This document shows, in pieces, positions 56,751 to 64,000 of a DNA stretch of 64,000 bases. The DNA comes from Methylobacterium aquaticum (lineage in GTDB: Bacteria; Pseudomonadota; Alphaproteobacteria; Rhizobiales; Beijerinckiaceae), in the NCBI RefSeq assembly GCF_016804325.1, contig NZ_CP043627.1, positions 416,001 to 480,000 of the forward strand, written 5' to 3'. The notes under the pieces are model-generated. The model saw only the letters and a list, made by a program, of their open reading frames with translations. It ran no database searches and had not been told where the DNA came from. The first letter of the stretch is position 1, and each line of letters opens with the position of its first letter. The position numbers were made by a program, and so were the translations under genes.

Positions 56751-56840
56751 AACCGCGTAATGACCTTGAGGAATAACCGGTTTTTGATAAACAAATCACT
56801 ACGATATCCAACAACCATTAATCATGCCGCGACGACGAAC

Positions 56841-56870
56841 AAAAAAGGCCACGCCCTCGGGGACGTGGCC
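56841..56870 (-). terminator. Terminator after flagellin 4
   Basis: Stem GGCCACG against CGTGGCC with an imperfect inner CCC/GGG pair, and six A on the plus strand (T-run for the minus strand). Confidence 0.8.
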
Positions 56871-56924
56871 TGGTTCCGTCGCGCTGGCCGACGGACCGCT
56901 CCGCGGTCCGCCGGCCTCCCCCGC

Positions 56925-58349
56925 TTAACGGAAGAGCGAGAGGACGTTCTGGCTGGCCGAGTTGGCGATCGAGAGCGCCTGCACCGCTAGCTGCTGCTGG
57001 GTCTGCAGCGCCTTCAGCTTCGTCGACTCCTCCTCTACGTCCGCATCCACCAGGATACCGATCGTGCGGTCGTTCGCCTTCATCAGCGTATCGACGAAGG
57101 TCTTCTGGCCGTCGATCTGCGTCTTGTTCGCACCCAGCTTCGTGCCCGCATCCGTCACCTTGCCGATCGCCTTGTCGACCGCCGAGATGATCAGCCCGAG
57201 GTCGAGGTCGCCGTTGGTGCCGACCAGCGTCGAGATGTTGAAGTTGGCGATCGAGTACGACCCGCCGCCGGTGTTGGTGTAGGTGTTGTTCGCCGTATCC
57301 AGGATACCCTGGGCCATCGTGGTCCCGGCCGCGGTGCCCACGCCGTTGGCGTTGCTGCCCGAACTCGGCACCGTGGTGGAGAAGCCGACGTCGATCAGAG
57401 TCTTGCCGGTCGAGGCGGTGACGTTGGTCAGGGACAGCGTCACGGCCGAACCGGTGGCTACCGTCTGGAAGGTCAGGCGCCCGGACGTGTCGAGCGAGGC
57501 CTGCACTCGGTTGGCGCCGATGGCGCTCGCCGTGATCTGGTTGTTGATCGCCGACAGGAACTCGTCGGTGGTGACCTTGGTCAGGTCCTTGGCGGCCGAT
57601 TGCAGGGCGGCCTTGTTGATAACGATCCCGGCGGTCGTCGAGGTGCCGTCGGCCACCGCGAGGCTGAACGACACCTCGTTGTTGCCGCTGAAATCCGCCG
57701 TGCCGGCGGTCCCCGCGGCGGCGCCCGGACGGAAGCCGGCCGTGCCGGTGAGCGCGGTCGTGGCCGTGAACTGGGCGCTGGTGGCCGCGGTGTTCACGCT
57801 GGTGGAGTTGGTGTCGTAGAGCTTGATGCTCTGGACGTTGACGCCGATCTGCGAGAACGTGATGTTGCCGTTCGCCGCCCGGGCAAAGCCGCCGACCACG
57901 CTCTGGGTCGCCTGGTAGGCGGTGTTGCTGGTCGCGGAATTGACCGAGAGCCAGTTCTGGCCGCTCGAGTTCGAGGAATCGGCGGTCGCCTTCATCTTCG
58001 ACTGGATCGCGGCGATCTCGACCTGCACCTTGGTGCGGTCAACGCCCGGGGTCAGCGCCGTCTGCAGCTTGGCGCGCATGTTCTGCAGGTCGGACAGGAT
58101 CGAGTTCAGGCCGTTATAGGCCGTGTCCACCGACGACGAGCCGAGGCCGAGCGAGTCCTTGACCGCGCCGAGCGAGGCGTTGTCGGTGCGCACCGTGGTG
58201 GCGATCGACCAGTAGGCGGCGTTGTCGGATGCGGCCGAGACGCGCTGGCCGGTCGAGACCCGGTTGCTGGTCGTGTCGAGGCTCTGGTTGATGTTCTTGA
58301 GCGTGGTCAGCGCCGTCATCGCGGCGTTGTTGGTGAGCAGGCTGGTCAC
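56925..58349 (-). CDS. Flagellin (474 aa), copy 4
   Basis: 474 aa, near twin of copy 3. Small differences lie in the centre (STGKTLIDVGF in place of STGNTLIDVGF, ASIVVNK changed to AGIVINK). D0/D1 ends are as in the others. It is the first flagellin next to the divergent flbT gene; the 377 bases between them contain its leader and the flbT promoter. Confidence 0.95.
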   Translation of the reverse strand: MTSLLTNNAAMTALTTLKNINQSLDTTSNRVSTGQRVSAASDNAAYWSIATTVRTDNASLGAVKDSLGLGSSSVDTAYNGLNSILSDLQNMRAKLQTALTPGVDRTKVQVEIAAIQSKMKATADSSNSSGQNWLSVNSATSNTAYQATQSVVGGFARAANGNITFSQIGVNVQSIKLYDTNSTSVNTAATSAQFTATTALTGTAGFRPGAAAGTAGTADFSGNNEVSFSLAVADGTSTTAGIVINKAALQSAAKDLTKVTTDEFLSAINNQITASAIGANRVQASLDTSGRLTFQTVATGSAVTLSLTNVTASTGKTLIDVGFSTTVPSSGSNANGVGTAAGTTMAQGILDTANNTYTNTGGGSYSIANFNISTLVGTNGDLDLGLIISAVDKAIGKVTDAGTKLGANKTQIDGQKTFVDTLMKANDRTIGILVDADVEEESTKLKALQTQQQLAVQALSIANSASQNVLSLFR

Positions 58350-58620
58350 GGCGAGGGGTTCCGGTTTTCGAGCGTGGCGGGAATGTGCAAGGTTCCGGGC
58401 TCACACCGGTGCAGCGGAACGGCTTCATGCCCTCGGACGCCAGGGTCCGGCCGACTGCGCTTCGACACATCCGGATTCTCACCGGGGGCAGCGGCTCGAC
58501 ATCATGTCTCTGGGCCCGGGGAGAGCCCATCCGCTGCGCCTGCCGGACGGCCCTGCTGGGGCGCCGCCGACAGGGGCACTATCGGGGGGCGCCCCTTAGC
58601 AAGCGATTAAGCCCTCGGTA
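58350..58620 (-). promoter_or_regulatory. Conserved leader and promoter of flagellin 4
   Basis: Block A at about 58395-58431, block B at about 58466-58512. The coding strand of block B reads CCGCTGCCCCCGGTGAGAAT then CCGGATG; block A reads CCGCTGCACCGGTGTGAGCC then CGG, so the two blocks are themselves related. The promoter candidate GGGCTTAATCGCTTGC lies near 58595-58612. Confidence 0.6.
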
Positions 58621-58726
58621 ATACCCGCTATCCACACACCCGCCGCCCGGCAGGAATGTCCCCTCGGCGCTCGGCAGGAATTGCCGTCGGACAGGCCCGG
58701 GCAAGGCAGCGCGGCTATCCGGGGGC

Positions 58727-59155
58727 ATGAGCGGACATCCCGGGCCCACCCCTCGCGGCAAGGCCGATACGACACCGACGCGCATCGTCCTCAAGAAGGG
58801 CGGCACGTTCTTCCTCAACGGCGCCCTGATCCGGGCGCACGACGCCTTCGGCGCGGAGATCCACCTCGCCGAGGCGCTGCTGCTGCCGAGCCAGATCCTC
58901 TCGGCCGAGACGGCGCGCACGCCGCTGCAGCGGCTCTATTACTGCGTGCAGCAGGCCCTGATCGAGCCGGAGGCGGCACCGGCGTGGCGGGCGGCATTCG
59001 CCGCGAGCCTGCCGCCGCTGCTCGACCCTCACTCGGAGGTCGGGCCGGTCCAGCGCGACAGCCTGGAGCGGGTCGCCGCCCTGGTCGAGGCCGGGCGCCT
59101 GATCGAGGCCCTGTCGGCCCTGCGCCGGGCGATCAAGGCCGGCCCGGCGGCCTGA
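58727..59155 (+). CDS. flbT: Flagellin mRNA regulator FlbT
   Basis: 142 aa. After an extra 17-residue N-terminus comes the FlbT core: TRIVLKKGGTFFLNGALIR, then EALLLPSQIL, TARTPLQRLYYCVQQALIEP and a C-terminal helix VEAGRLIEALSALRRAI. In Caulobacter FlbT binds the 5' leader of flagellin mRNA and lowers its stability until the hook is complete; in some rhizobia it acts positively. Its place beside four flagellins with long conserved leaders supports that role. The partner FlaF is not in the window. The sequence is diverged, so alternatives cannot be fully excluded. Confidence 0.8.
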   Translation: MSGHPGPTPRGKADTTPTRIVLKKGGTFFLNGALIRAHDAFGAEIHLAEALLLPSQILSAETARTPLQRLYYCVQQALIEPEAAPAWRAAFAASLPPLLDPHSEVGPVQRDSLERVAALVEAGRLIEALSALRRAIKAGPAA

Positions 59156-59234
59156 CCGGGACGGGGGCCGAAAAAGCCCCACGCAAGCCACCGGCCTTAC
59201 AGCAGTCACGCATCAAGACGGAGCATCGCAGGAC

Positions 59235-60107
59235 ATGGGGATCATCGTCGGCCTGGTCATCGCCATCGGCTGCATGCTCGGCGGCTTCGTGGCCATGGGC
59301 GGCCACCTGATCGTGATCTGGCAGCCCTGGGAATTCGTCATCATCGGCGGCATGGCGGCCGGCACCTTCGTGATCGCCAACCCGATGAAGACGGTGGTCG
59401 ATTCCGGTAAGGCGACCATGGAGGCGTTCAGCGGCAAGGGCCCGAAGCGCAAGGACTTCCTGTCCCTGCTCGGCCTGCTCCACGCCCTGCTGCGCGAGAT
59501 CAAGACCAAGCCGCGCAACGAGGTCGAGACCCATTTCGACGACCCCTCGAATTCCGAGATCTTCAAGAACTATCCGGACGTGACCAAGGACCAGGGCCTG
59601 GTCCTGTTCATCTGCGACTACTGCCGGCTGATCCTGATCGGCGGCGCCCGCTCGCACGAGATCGAGGCGCTGATGGAGGAGGAGATCGGCACCCACAAGA
59701 AGTACGCGCTGAAGCCCTACGGGGCGATCAACACGGTGGCGGAGGCGCTGCCGGCGCTCGGGATCGTCGCGGCGGTGCTCGGCATCGTGAAGGCGATGGG
59801 CGCCCTCGACCAGTCGCCGCAGATCCTCGGCGGCCTGATCGGCGCGGCGCTGGTCGGCACCTTCTTCGGGGTGTTCGCCTCCTACGGCGTGCTGGCGCCG
59901 CTCGCCATCAAGGTGAAGGGCGTGCGCGAGAAGCAGTGCTCGGTCTACACCATCGTGAAGCAGAGCCTGATCGCCTACATGAACGGCGCCCTGCCGCAGG
60001 TGGCGATCGAGCACGGCCGCAAGGGCATCGCCGCCGCCGACCGCCCGACCATCGACGAGGTCGAGGCCGCGACCGTGCCGGGCGCCCAGAACCGCGAAGC
60101 GGCCTGA
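59235..60107 (+). CDS. motA: Flagellar motor stator protein MotA
   Basis: 290 aa with four membrane helices (IIVGLVIAIGCMLGGFVAMG at the start; two more around 170-230), a cytoplasmic loop with the charged segment HALLREIK (torque residues), the conserved Pro in NTVAEALPALGIVAAV, and the end VKQSLIAYMNGALPQVAIEH. It conducts protons together with MotB, which is not adjacent. First gene of the motA-fliM-fliN-fliG-flhB series, the rhizobial order. AGGAC precedes the ATG. Confidence 0.95.
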   Translation: MGIIVGLVIAIGCMLGGFVAMGGHLIVIWQPWEFVIIGGMAAGTFVIANPMKTVVDSGKATMEAFSGKGPKRKDFLSLLGLLHALLREIKTKPRNEVETHFDDPSNSEIFKNYPDVTKDQGLVLFICDYCRLILIGGARSHEIEALMEEEIGTHKKYALKPYGAINTVAEALPALGIVAAVLGIVKAMGALDQSPQILGGLIGAALVGTFFGVFASYGVLAPLAIKVKGVREKQCSVYTIVKQSLIAYMNGALPQVAIEHGRKGIAAADRPTIDEVEAATVPGAQNREAA

Positions 60108-60133
60108 TCACGATGAACCGCGAAGCGGCCTGA
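60090..60133. repeat. Short tandem duplication at the end of motA
   Basis: AACCGCGAAGCGGCCTGA occurs at 60090-60107 (the last motA codons and stop) and again at 60116-60133, 26 bases on. The second copy forms a 6-codon ORF M-N-R-E-A-A. It looks like a recent slip duplication. Confidence 0.8.
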
Positions 60134-60152
60134 GAGCCGGGACATCCAACCC

Positions 60153-61100
60153 ATGACCAGCCCCTCGGAACCGGCGATCCTCAAGAACCCCGCCGACATC
60201 CGCGCCCGCATCCAGGAGGCCGCCGGCCTCTCCCTGGACCGGCTGCCGATGCTGCAGCTCATCTTCGACCGCCTGGCCACCGCCTGCGGCGACGGGCTCA
60301 AGCACCTCGCCTCCTCGTCGATCCTCTACGCGCTGGGCGGCGTCGAGACCGGACGCTTCGGCGAGTTCCTCGACGCCTACGATTCGAAGGCCGTGGTGGG
60401 CATCTTCCAGGCCCCGGCCTGGGACGGCCACATCCTGGTCGGCCTCGACCGCGACTTCATCTTCACCATGGTCGAGGTGCTGTTCGGCGCCGACGGCTCG
60501 GAGCAGCCGGTCGACGACGAGCGCGCCTTCTCGGCGATCGAGCTGCGCATCGCCCAGATGATTTTCGAGCAGGTCGGCCGGGCGCTCGAAGCCTCCTTCG
60601 GCCTCGTCTCGAAGACCGCCTTCACCCTGGAGCGCACCGAGACCCGGATGGAGTTCGCGGTGATCGGCCGGCGCACCAACAAGGCGATCCAGGCCAAGTT
60701 CTCCATCCAGGCGCTCAGCCGCGGCGGCGAGATGTTCATCATCATCCCGCAATCGGTGCTCAACCCGCTGCGCCCGAGCCTCGCCAAGGTGCTGACCGGC
60801 GAGACGAGCACCCGCCGCGACCCGCGCTGGACGAGCCAGATCGCCGCCGAGGTGCAGAAGACCACGGTGCACCTGCGCGCCGTGCTGGAGGAGCGCCACC
60901 TGAGCCTGGGCGAGATCGCCGGGCTGAAGGTCGGCCAGGTGATCGCCCTCGACGCCACGCCGGCGACGCGCATCAAGCTCGAGGGCAACGACAAGCCGCT
61001 GTTCTGGTGCCATGCCGGACAGTCGCAGGGGGCCTACGTCCTTCGCATCGACGAGGCCATCCATGACAAGGAAGGGGCGGAGCATGGTCTCGCTGGTTGA
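60153..61100 (+). CDS. fliM: Flagellar motor switch protein FliM
   Basis: 315 aa. The middle CheC-like domain (about 40-220; VVGIFQAPAWDGHILVGLDR, FTMVEVLFGADG) and the C-terminal SpoA/FliN-like domain (about 225-300; LSLGEIAGLKVGQVIALDAT) are present. The N-terminal CheY-binding motif L-S-Q-x-E-I-D-A-L-L of enteric FliM is not seen; the N-terminus is short and different, as in several Alphaproteobacteria. C-ring component. It overlaps the next gene by 17 bases. Confidence 0.92.
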   Translation: MTSPSEPAILKNPADIRARIQEAAGLSLDRLPMLQLIFDRLATACGDGLKHLASSSILYALGGVETGRFGEFLDAYDSKAVVGIFQAPAWDGHILVGLDRDFIFTMVEVLFGADGSEQPVDDERAFSAIELRIAQMIFEQVGRALEASFGLVSKTAFTLERTETRMEFAVIGRRTNKAIQAKFSIQALSRGGEMFIIIPQSVLNPLRPSLAKVLTGETSTRRDPRWTSQIAAEVQKTTVHLRAVLEERHLSLGEIAGLKVGQVIALDATPATRIKLEGNDKPLFWCHAGQSQGAYVLRIDEAIHDKEGAEHGLAG

Positions 61101-61377
61101 CGGAGTGCTGCTCGCCGCCCTGGTGGGCACCAATGCCTGCGTGCTGCCGCTCTACCTGAAGCTCAAGCGCCTCGACCGCGCCCAGGCCGAGTACGGACGG
61201 GCGGTCGCGGCATCCGGCCACGCGCTCGCGAGCGCCGGCGAGGCGGTGCGCAGCTTTGCCGGCGAGGGCCGGGAGATCCTCGAGGCCCTGAGCGCCAAGA
61301 TCGAGGAGGCGCGGGCGACGCTCGACGCCCTCGAGGCCGGCCGGCGCGACGCGGCGCCGGAGCGGGCGGGCCGCTAG
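61084..61377 (+). CDS. DUF6468-like flagellar-operon protein
   Basis: 97 aa: one N-terminal membrane helix (LVDGVLLAALVGTNACVLPL), then a charged coiled-coil (KLKRLDRAQAEYGRAVAASG onward). This is the layout of DUF6468 proteins, found between fliM and fliN in alphaproteobacterial flagellar operons. Function unknown; inner membrane. The ATG at 61084 follows GGGGCGGAGC and overlaps the fliM end; an in-frame ATG at 61063 is the alternative. Confidence 0.7.
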   Translation: MVSLVDGVLLAALVGTNACVLPLYLKLKRLDRAQAEYGRAVAASGHALASAGEAVRSFAGEGREILEALSAKIEEARATLDALEAGRRDAAPERAGR

Positions 61378-61843
61378 GGCGGCGCCCGATCGCGGTGCCA
61401 CACGGTCCACGACAAAGATGGCTGCGTAGGCAAGGCAGCGACGGCCGAGAGCGTGCCCCCTCCCCCTCTGCGTCAAGGCTGTCCGGAGATGAGGAAAAGG
61501 CGCGGGCTTCCCCTCTCCCCGCCCGCGGGAGAGGGAAGAGCGCGCGCAACACCTCTCCCCGCACGGCCCGGGGAGGGTTCATGCTCTCGTCCATCTTCGA
61601 CTTTGCCGCATCGCCTGCACGAATCGGTATCGTTTTCGTCGGATAGTGACGGTCCGCTCCGTCGCGTCCCGCCCGGGCCGTGGCGAAGCGGGACGACGCC
61701 CGGCCCGCACCGGAAGGCCCCGTGTCTCCCGGCGGCGCCACGCCCCGGCCCGTCGGGGACAAGCTGGTCGCGCCGCAAGCCTCGGATCAGCTTGAGCCTT
61801 TACGACTGTCAGGAACACGTCGAGACCTGCACGCGAGCCCGCG
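61378..61843. other. Intergenic region of 466 bases inside the flagellar series
   Basis: It contains the palindrome at 61507-61538 and a second GC hairpin near 61551-61578. No gene was recognised. Such a gap inside an otherwise tightly packed operon suggests a repeat insertion or a second promoter for fliN-fliG-flhB. Confidence 0.55.
61507..61538. repeat. CCCCTCTCCC-type palindrome, copy 4
   Basis: Arms CTTCCCCTCTCCC and GGGAGAGGGAAG (one base shorter) around CGCCCGC. Member of the family at 3506, 32258 and 32383. Confidence 0.65.
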
Positions 61844-62197
61844 ATGAGCACCAGCCCCTTCCCCGATGCCGGCGCCAGCCCCGCCTTCCCGAGCCAGGGC
61901 CCCTCGACCGGAGCCCAGCCGGCGGAGGACGGGCGCAACCTCGACTCGATCCTGCGCATCCCGGTCCTGGTGCAGGTGGTGCTCGGCTCGGCCACCATGC
62001 CGGTGGCCAACCTGATGAAGCTCGGCCGCGGCGCGATCGTCTCCCTCGACCACCGGGTCGGCGAGCCCGTCGACGTGATGGTCAACGGCCGGGTGATCGC
62101 CCGGGGCGAGATCGTCATCGTCGAGGAGGAGAATTCCCGCTTCGGCGTGTCCCTGACCGAGGTGGTCGGCCCGGCCGACGCCGCACAGAACGGCTGA
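61844..62197 (+). CDS. fliN: Flagellar motor switch protein FliN
   Basis: 117 aa. A disordered Pro/Ser/Ala-rich N-terminus of about 30 residues precedes one SpoA domain: SILRIPVLVQVVLGSATMPV, LMKLGRGAIVSLDHRVGEPV and DVMVNGRVIARGEIVIVEEE, ending FGVSLTEVV. All core features of FliN are there. C-ring component that joins FliM. It is followed after 4 bases by fliG. Confidence 0.93.
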   Translation: MSTSPFPDAGASPAFPSQGPSTGAQPAEDGRNLDSILRIPVLVQVVLGSATMPVANLMKLGRGAIVSLDHRVGEPVDVMVNGRVIARGEIVIVEEENSRFGVSLTEVVGPADAAQNG

Positions 62198-62201
62198 TCG
62201 C

Positions 62202-63239
62202 GTGAACTTTGCGGCGTCCCCCCCGGCCCTGCGCAGCGGCTCCCGCCAGCTCGCGCCCGTCGACCAGGTCGCGACCTTGCTCCTGGCCATGGGCAAGCCC
62301 GCGGCGGGACGCCTGCTGAAGTACTTCGAGCCGGACGAGATCAAGCGGATCACCCAGTCGGCGTCGCGGCTCGGCGCGGTGAGCCCCGACCTGCTCGACA
62401 CCGTGGTCGAGAGCTTCGCGGAGGAATTCGCCAGCGGCTCGAGCCTCGTCGGCACGGTGAACGAGGTCGAGAAGCTCCTCACCGGCCTGCTCCCGGCCGA
62501 CCAGGTCGCCGACATCCTGGCCGACCTGCGCGGCAACGCCAACCGCTCGGTCTGGGAGCGGATGGCGACGGTGTCGGAGAGCTCGCTGGCGAGCTACCTC
62601 GTCAAGGAGCACCCGCAGACCGCCGCCCTGATCCTGTCGAAGGTCAAGCCCGCCATCGCCGCCAAGGTGATGGGGCACCTGCCGCTGCCGGTGCGCAACA
62701 CCGTGATGCGGCGGATGCTGAACGTCAAACCGGTGACCGACGACGTGATGCAGGCGGTCGAGCGTGCCCTGCACGAGGACTTCCTGATCAACGGGTCGCG
62801 CAATTCCGGCGCCGACACCCACGCCAAGATGGCCGACATCATCAACAAGATGGACCGCCAGCAGATGGACGAGGCGCTGTCCAGCCTGTCCGACACGCTG
62901 CCGAAATCGGTCGAGATCCTCAAGGGCCTGCTCTTCACCTTCGACGACATCGTCAAGCTGGCGCCGCGCGCGCGCACCACCCTGTTCGACGCGGTGCCCA
63001 ACGACCGCCTGGTGCTGGCCCTCAAGGGCACCGACGCCGAGTTCCGCACGGTGGTGCTGAGCGCGCTGTCGGCCCGCGTCCGCCGCATGGTCGAGCACGA
63101 GCTCAACGGCGGCGACCCGGCCGCCCAGCGCGACGTCATGGAGGCGCGCCGCAGCATCACCGACCTCGCCATGGACATGGCGGGCCGCGGCGAGATCGAG
63201 ATCAACCCGGGAGGCGAGGATGAAGCCCTCATCCGCTGA
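62202..63239 (+). CDS. fliG: Flagellar motor switch protein FliG
   Basis: 345 aa from a GTG at 62202, four bases after the fliN stop. N-terminal FliF-binding part (VDQVATLLLAMGKPAAGRLL), middle domain with the EHPQ motif (VKEHPQTAALILSKVKPAIA), and C-terminal torque domain with charged residues (TFDDIVKLAPRARTTLFDAV, VVLSALSARVRRMVEHEL). It transmits torque between MotA and the rotor. Its last codons overlap a 36-codon ORF that leads into flhB. Confidence 0.95.
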   Translation: MNFAASPPALRSGSRQLAPVDQVATLLLAMGKPAAGRLLKYFEPDEIKRITQSASRLGAVSPDLLDTVVESFAEEFASGSSLVGTVNEVEKLLTGLLPADQVADILADLRGNANRSVWERMATVSESSLASYLVKEHPQTAALILSKVKPAIAAKVMGHLPLPVRNTVMRRMLNVKPVTDDVMQAVERALHEDFLINGSRNSGADTHAKMADIINKMDRQQMDEALSSLSDTLPKSVEILKGLLFTFDDIVKLAPRARTTLFDAVPNDRLVLALKGTDAEFRTVVLSALSARVRRMVEHELNGGDPAAQRDVMEARRSITDLAMDMAGRGEIEINPGGEDEALIR

Positions 63240-63330
63240 ACGGCGCGCGCTGAGCGGGGCGATGCCGGGCCCACGGCCCGTCGCTCCGGCCGGGGCGGGG
63301 TTCGCGCCCCGCGCGGCCGCGCATGTCTGA
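63220..63330 (+). CDS. 36-aa ORF bridging fliG and flhB
   Basis: Starts at an ATG with the very strong GGAGGCGAGG just before it, overlaps the fliG end by 20 bases and the flhB start by 8 bases. The peptide (MKPSSAERRALSGAM and a Pro/Ala/Gly-rich tail) is not recognised and has no membrane helix. It may be a real micro-protein, a truncated relic of a gene lost between fliG and flhB, or simply a device that couples flhB translation to fliG. Confidence 0.4.
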   Translation: MKPSSAERRALSGAMPGPRPVAPAGAGFAPRAAAHV

Positions 63331-64000
63331 CGAGACCGACCAGGAGAGCAAGACCGAGGCCGCCACCGAGCGGAAGGTGCGCGACGCGATCGAGAAGGGC
63401 GACGTGCCGTTCTCCCGCGAGGCCCCGGTCTTCGCCTCGATCCTCGGCCTCCTGGTCTGCCTGAGCCTGGTGGTGCGGGGCCAGGCGGCGGCGCTCGCCC
63501 GGGACCTCTCGTCGTTCCTCGACCATCCGGGGGGCTTCTCCCTGGCCTCGGCCGAGGACGCCCTGACCCTGATGCACGCAACCGGCTTCGCGCTCGCCCG
63601 TTTCCTCACGCCGATCCTGCTGGTCCTCACCGGCTTCGGGCTCGTCGCCTCCCTCGCCCAGAACGTCCCGAGCCTCGTTTCCGACCGGATCGCCCCGAAA
63701 TGGAACCGCGTCTCGCCGGCCTCGGGCTGGGGACGGATCTTCGGCCGCTCCGGCCAGGTCGAGTTCCTGAAAGCCGTCCTTAAAGTCTCTTCGGTCAGTC
63801 TCGTCGTCCTCCTGCTCCTGCGCTCGGAACAGGCCAAAGCCGTGAGTGCCATGTTCGTCGACCCGAGCCAGCTCCCCGAGCTGATCCTCACGACCGCGAT
63901 CCGCCTGGTCTCGGCCGTCAGCATCGCCACCATCGTGATCGTCGCCGGCGATCTCGTCTGGGCGCGCCTGCGCTGGCAGCGCTCGCTCAAGATGTCGCGC
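63323..64000 (+). CDS. flhB: Flagellar export apparatus protein FlhB, N-terminal part (cut by window end)
   Basis: 226 codons to the edge. MSDETDQESKTEAATERKVR then DAIEKGDVPFSREA is the FlhB start (ExTExATxxKxxxAxxxGxVxxS). Membrane helices follow (ILGLLVCLSLVVRG, FLTPILLVLTGFGLVASLAQ, LILTTAIRLVSAVSIATIV), with the cytoplasmic segment PSLVSDRIAPKWNRVSPASG. The C-terminal autocleavage site NPTH lies beyond the window. It sets export specificity from hook to filament. Confidence 0.93.
   Translation, partial: MSDETDQESKTEAATERKVRDAIEKGDVPFSREAPVFASILGLLVCLSLVVRGQAAALARDLSSFLDHPGGFSLASAEDALTLMHATGFALARFLTPILLVLTGFGLVASLAQNVPSLVSDRIAPKWNRVSPASGWGRIFGRSGQVEFLKAVLKVSSVSLVVLLLLRSEQAKAVSAMFVDPSQLPELILTTAIRLVSAVSIATIVIVAGDLVWARLRWQRSLKMSR

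Noticed and set aside
54938-56776. Very long open frame (612 codons) antisense to a flagellin
   Set aside because: Its sequence is Arg/Gly/Val-rich and unlike any protein family. It is the complement of a well-supported flagellin, and similar frames face every long GC-rich gene here.
50757-58349. Direct repeats at about 1.9-2.3 kb spacing, considered as an integrated element or array
   Set aside because: They are explained by four tandem flagellin genes with shared leaders. No CRISPR-like short repeats or spacers were found in the window.
58441-58512. Resemblance of leader block B (CCGGTGAGAATCCGG) to part of a cobalamin riboswitch
   Set aside because: Only the short GGTGxGAATCC-like segment agrees. 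The GCCACTG B12 box and the rest of the fold are missing, and the element precedes flagellin genes.

Overview
The window is high-GC alphaproteobacterial DNA, most likely from the Methylobacterium/Hyphomicrobiales group. Pointers are a DUF6894 protein, a FixK-type Crp/Fnr regulator, the flagellar regulators FtcR and FlbT, a DUF6468 protein next to fliM, a 36-residue overlapping ORF between fliG and flhB, many Tat substrates, and the tig-clpP-clpX-lon and rnr-DUF983-Nudix gene orders. The genus is inferred from gene content and has not been tested.

Layout. 1-3437: the 5' end of eutB, a transglutaminase-like protease, a MntA/HepT toxin-antitoxin pair, a decayed SDR gene and a PepSY protein. 3961-20051: an island of four intact universal stress proteins (USPs), a small cytochrome c, phosphoketolase (frameshifted), acetate kinase, a P1B-5-like metal ATPase, a CBS-BON protein, a BON protein, an F1-ATPase zeta-subunit paralogue, an ABC membrane half without ATPase, a FixK-like regulator and a single-domain response regulator. 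Nine FixK/FNR-type sites (TTGA-N6-TCAA or one mismatch) lie in this island. Eight of them are centred so that a -41.5 placement gives a leader of about 16-50 nt before the chosen start codon, so the island looks like one oxygen-limitation regulon. 20132-21331: a graveyard of broken genes (kinase fragment, USP, two P-type ATPase pieces).

21627-28281: lon, clpX, clpP, tig and tRNA-Leu(UAG). 28457-41729: a multicopper-oxidase-fold protein that has lost its type 1 copper ligands, rpmG, an MFS transporter, rnr-DUF983-Nudix, a Tat-exported bicovalent-FAD oxidase, glnB-glnA, and the NAD(P)HX repair enzyme. 41730-49496: repeats, an IS5-like remnant, a nucleoside deaminase, a GMC oxidoreductase with its Tat small subunit, glyoxalase I, small secreted proteins, a YidB-like protein and a GST.

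49767-64000: motility. A perfect CtrA-type box precedes ftcR. Four tandem flagellins (592, 474, 474 and 474 aa) have near-identical ends, long conserved leaders and similar terminators. FlbT is encoded divergently beside them, followed by motA, fliM, a DUF6468 gene, fliN, fliG, a mini-ORF and flhB (cut by the window end). Each flagellin leader carries two copies of a related core, a plausible target for FlbT-type post-transcriptional control.

Three families of palindromic intergenic repeats are scattered over the window. Several genes are broken or frameshifted: SDR, phosphoketolase, a USP, a transposase, and the 5' end of yidB. Two of these shifts sit in short homopolymers, so sequencing error must be excluded first.
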